7,641 bases of DNA from Alphaproteobacteria bacterium UBA7314 (GTDB taxonomy: Bacteria; Pseudomonadota; Alphaproteobacteria; MPNO01; UBA830). The notes beneath the pieces are model-generated. The model had not been told where the DNA came from. It searched no databases and saw only the letters and a program-made list of their open reading frames with translations. The stretch covers positions 2,737 to 10,377 of the forward strand of contig DKQG01000034.1 in assembly GCA_002471575.1 (NCBI GenBank), read 5' to 3'. The stretch's first letter is position 1, and every line of letters begins with the position of its first letter. The position numbers were made by a program, and so were the translations under genes. Of this stretch, positions 6,097-7,641 are shown one piece after another.

Positions 6097-7401
6097 GTGC
6101 AGACGAATTTTTCCCTCGCCCAGCTGGCGGACGCCGATGTCGCCGAGTCCGAAAAAATACTGAGGAACTGCGTCCATTGCGGCTTCTGTATCGCAAACTG
6201 CCCGACGTTCGTTTTGCTGGGTGACGAACTCGACAGCCCGCGCGGACGTATCTACCTGATCAAGGACATGCTCGAACACGATCGGCCCGCGAGCGACAGG
6301 GTAGTGAAGCACGTCGATCGTTGTCTGTCCTGCCTATCCTGCATGACCACTTGCCCGTCGGGCGTGAACTATATGCATCTGGTCGATCACGCACGTAACC
6401 ATATCGAACGAACCTATAATCGACCCGCTTTCGATCGCGCAGCGCGTGCGATGCTGGCGGCGGTGATGCCCTATCCCGGGCGATTCCGTGTCCTGCTGCG
6501 ACTTGCGAAACTGGGAAGAGCTTTCTCCGGGCTAATGCCGGGTAGATTGAGGGCTATGCTCGCTCTGGCGCCATCGACGCCGTTGTCTAAACCCCTTGCG
6601 GCGGGACGGATCGTCTGGCCCGCTGAAGGCGAACGCCGCAAACGCGTTATCCTGATGCAGGGTTGTGTGCAGCAGGTCCTTGCCGCGCGTATCAACGAGG
6701 CGACGGTGCGCCTGCTGACCCGCCTTGGATGCGAGGTTATCGTCGCGGACGGGTCCGGGTGCTGCGGGGCGTTGACACATCATCTTGGCCGTGAAGCGGA
6801 GGCGTATGCGGCGGTAAAAGCGAACGTGGATGCCTGGACGGCCGAGATGGAGGTAGCGCGGTCCGGAGGAGGGATCGATGCGATTGTTGTCAACGCGTCG
6901 GGTTGCGGCACCACCGTCAAGGATTACGGCTTTATGCTGCGTACCGATGAAGCCTATGCTGACAGGGCTAATGAAATAAGTATGCTGACGCGTGATATTT
7001 CCGAATTCCTGACCGAACTAGGAGAGATACCCGCCGCTGAGCTGCCCATCGACCGCGTCACCTACCACAGCGCCTGTTCTCTGCAGCATGGCCAGAAAGT
7101 AACGGCGGCGCCGAAAATCCTGCTGCAGGCGGCAGGGTTCGACGTCACGGAACCGGCAGAATCTCATTTGTGTTGCGGCTCCGCCGGGACCTACAACATG
7201 ATGCAGCCTGACATCGCCAACCGGCTGCGCGACCGGAAAGCGGACAATATTTCCCGCACCCGGCCGGAGGCAATCGCCACAGGTAATATCGGGTGTATGA
7301 TGCAATTGCAGGACGCGGTCGATGCGCCCGTCGTACATACGGTGGAATTACTGGACTGGGCGACAGGCGGGCCGGCGCCGGCAGGTTTAGACGGCGGATG
7401 A
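6097..7401 (+). CDS. glcF: Glycolate oxidase iron-sulfur subunit GlcF
   Basis: GlcF carries electrons from the GlcD/GlcE flavins toward the respiratory chain at the inner membrane. The 434-residue protein has two ferredoxin-type 4Fe-4S motifs: CVHCGFCIANCP (C25, C28, C31, C35) and CLSCLSCMTTCP (C76, C79, C82, C86). Two CCG-type cysteine-rich domains follow, marked by GC190, GSGCCGALTHHLG (219-231) and NASGCG (267-271), then HSACSLQHGQ (324-333), HLCCGSAGTYN (357-367) and NIGC (397-400). All expected cysteines are present and the length is normal. The start is a GTG at 6097, three bases after the glcE stop, with an AAGG about ten bases upstream. The first residues (MQTNFSLAQLAD) fit GlcF N termini, and no earlier start exists without overlapping glcE. 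The last codons overlap the next gene's ATG (ATGA arrangement). Confidence 0.96.
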   Translation: MQTNFSLAQLADADVAESEKILRNCVHCGFCIANCPTFVLLGDELDSPRGRIYLIKDMLEHDRPASDRVVKHVDRCLSCLSCMTTCPSGVNYMHLVDHARNHIERTYNRPAFDRAARAMLAAVMPYPGRFRVLLRLAKLGRAFSGLMPGRLRAMLALAPSTPLSKPLAAGRIVWPAEGERRKRVILMQGCVQQVLAARINEATVRLLTRLGCEVIVADGSGCCGALTHHLGREAEAYAAVKANVDAWTAEMEVARSGGGIDAIVVNASGCGTTVKDYGFMLRTDEAYADRANEISMLTRDISEFLTELGEIPAAELPIDRVTYHSACSLQHGQKVTAAPKILLQAAGFDVTEPAESHLCCGSAGTYNMMQPDIANRLRDRKADNISRTRPEAIATGNIGCMMQLQDAVDAPVVHTVELLDWATGGPAPAGLDGG

Positions 7402-7641
7402 GGAAATTTATGCATTGGGTGGCAACGGTAGCGACCATGACTTTTTTGGCGCCGGCCCAAGCCAACCAGAACGATGCGCGATTATCGGCGCTATTTGATC
7501 AGCTTAGAGAGGCCCGGTCTACCCAGGATGCTGCCCAGGTCGAGCAGACTATCTGGCAAGTGTGGTTGCTGTCCGGGAACCTTACTGCAGATGCCCATGT
7601 TCACCCTGGCCTGCTGGCATTGAGCGACGGCCGTAACGAGG
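7398..7641 (+). CDS. Exported protein, probable TPR-repeat family (N-terminal part)
   Basis: An open frame starts at ATG 7398, overlapping the glcF stop (ATGA), and runs past the window end with 81 codons visible. The first 22 residues, MRKFMHWVATVATMTFLAP then AQA, form a Sec signal peptide: basic n-region, hydrophobic core and an AQA cleavage site. The mature protein would therefore be periplasmic. The following segment, LSALFDQLREARSTQDAAQ and then VEQTIWQVWLLSGN, resembles the start of small alphaproteobacterial TPR proteins (LF..L..A.....A...E..IW..W..SG), in which the repeats come later. The repeats themselves are outside the window, so the family call is an inference from memory of such leaders. 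An alternative ATG at 7410 has a better placed ribosome binding site (AGGA at 7401-7404) but would drop the positive charges of the signal peptide. Tight coupling implies co-transcription with glcDEF. Confidence 0.75.
   Translation, partial: MRKFMHWVATVATMTFLAPAQANQNDARLSALFDQLREARSTQDAAQVEQTIWQVWLLSGNLTADAHVHPGLLALSDGRNE

Overview
The window looks like chromosomal DNA of an alphaproteobacterium. The evidence is a 41-residue, cysteine-poor ribosomal protein L36 typical of that class, a glcD-glcE-glcF glycolate oxidase operon, and moderately high GC. The genus cannot be told from the sequence alone.

Left part (1-2952): a possible C-terminal scrap of a plus-strand gene at the edge, then a complete luciferase-like flavin-dependent monooxygenase on the minus strand (119-1195). 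A stretch with no intact gene follows (1196-2073). It holds two overlooked gene wrecks on the plus strand. One is a glutathione S-transferase with an in-frame stop at codon 5 and a frameshift (about 1303-1600). The other is a 3-hydroxyanthranilate 3,4-dioxygenase-like cupin with at least three frame changes and several stops (about 1645-2068). Immediately after comes an intact metallo-beta-lactamase-fold hydrolase with a strong ribosome binding site (2074-2952). Monooxygenase, GST, ring-cleavage dioxygenase and hydrolase together suggest a catabolic cluster for a small, probably aromatic, compound whose middle has decayed.

Middle (2953-3370): the gene for ribosomal protein L36 (3141-3266) as its own small transcription unit, with a good sigma-70-type promoter at 3063-3091 and a strong intrinsic terminator at 3291-3320.

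Right part (3371-7641): glcD, glcE and glcF, tightly packed (gaps of 8 and 3 bases), encode the FAD and iron-sulfur subunits of glycolate dehydrogenase, which oxidises glycolate to glyoxylate and passes electrons toward the quinone pool. A fourth gene starts at 7398, overlapping the glcF stop. It encodes an exported protein with a signal peptide and runs off the window; it is probably a TPR-type periplasmic protein.

I found no CRISPR array, insertion sequence, tRNA or rRNA gene, and no convincing new defence or mobile system. The most informative hidden content is the pair of decayed catabolic genes.
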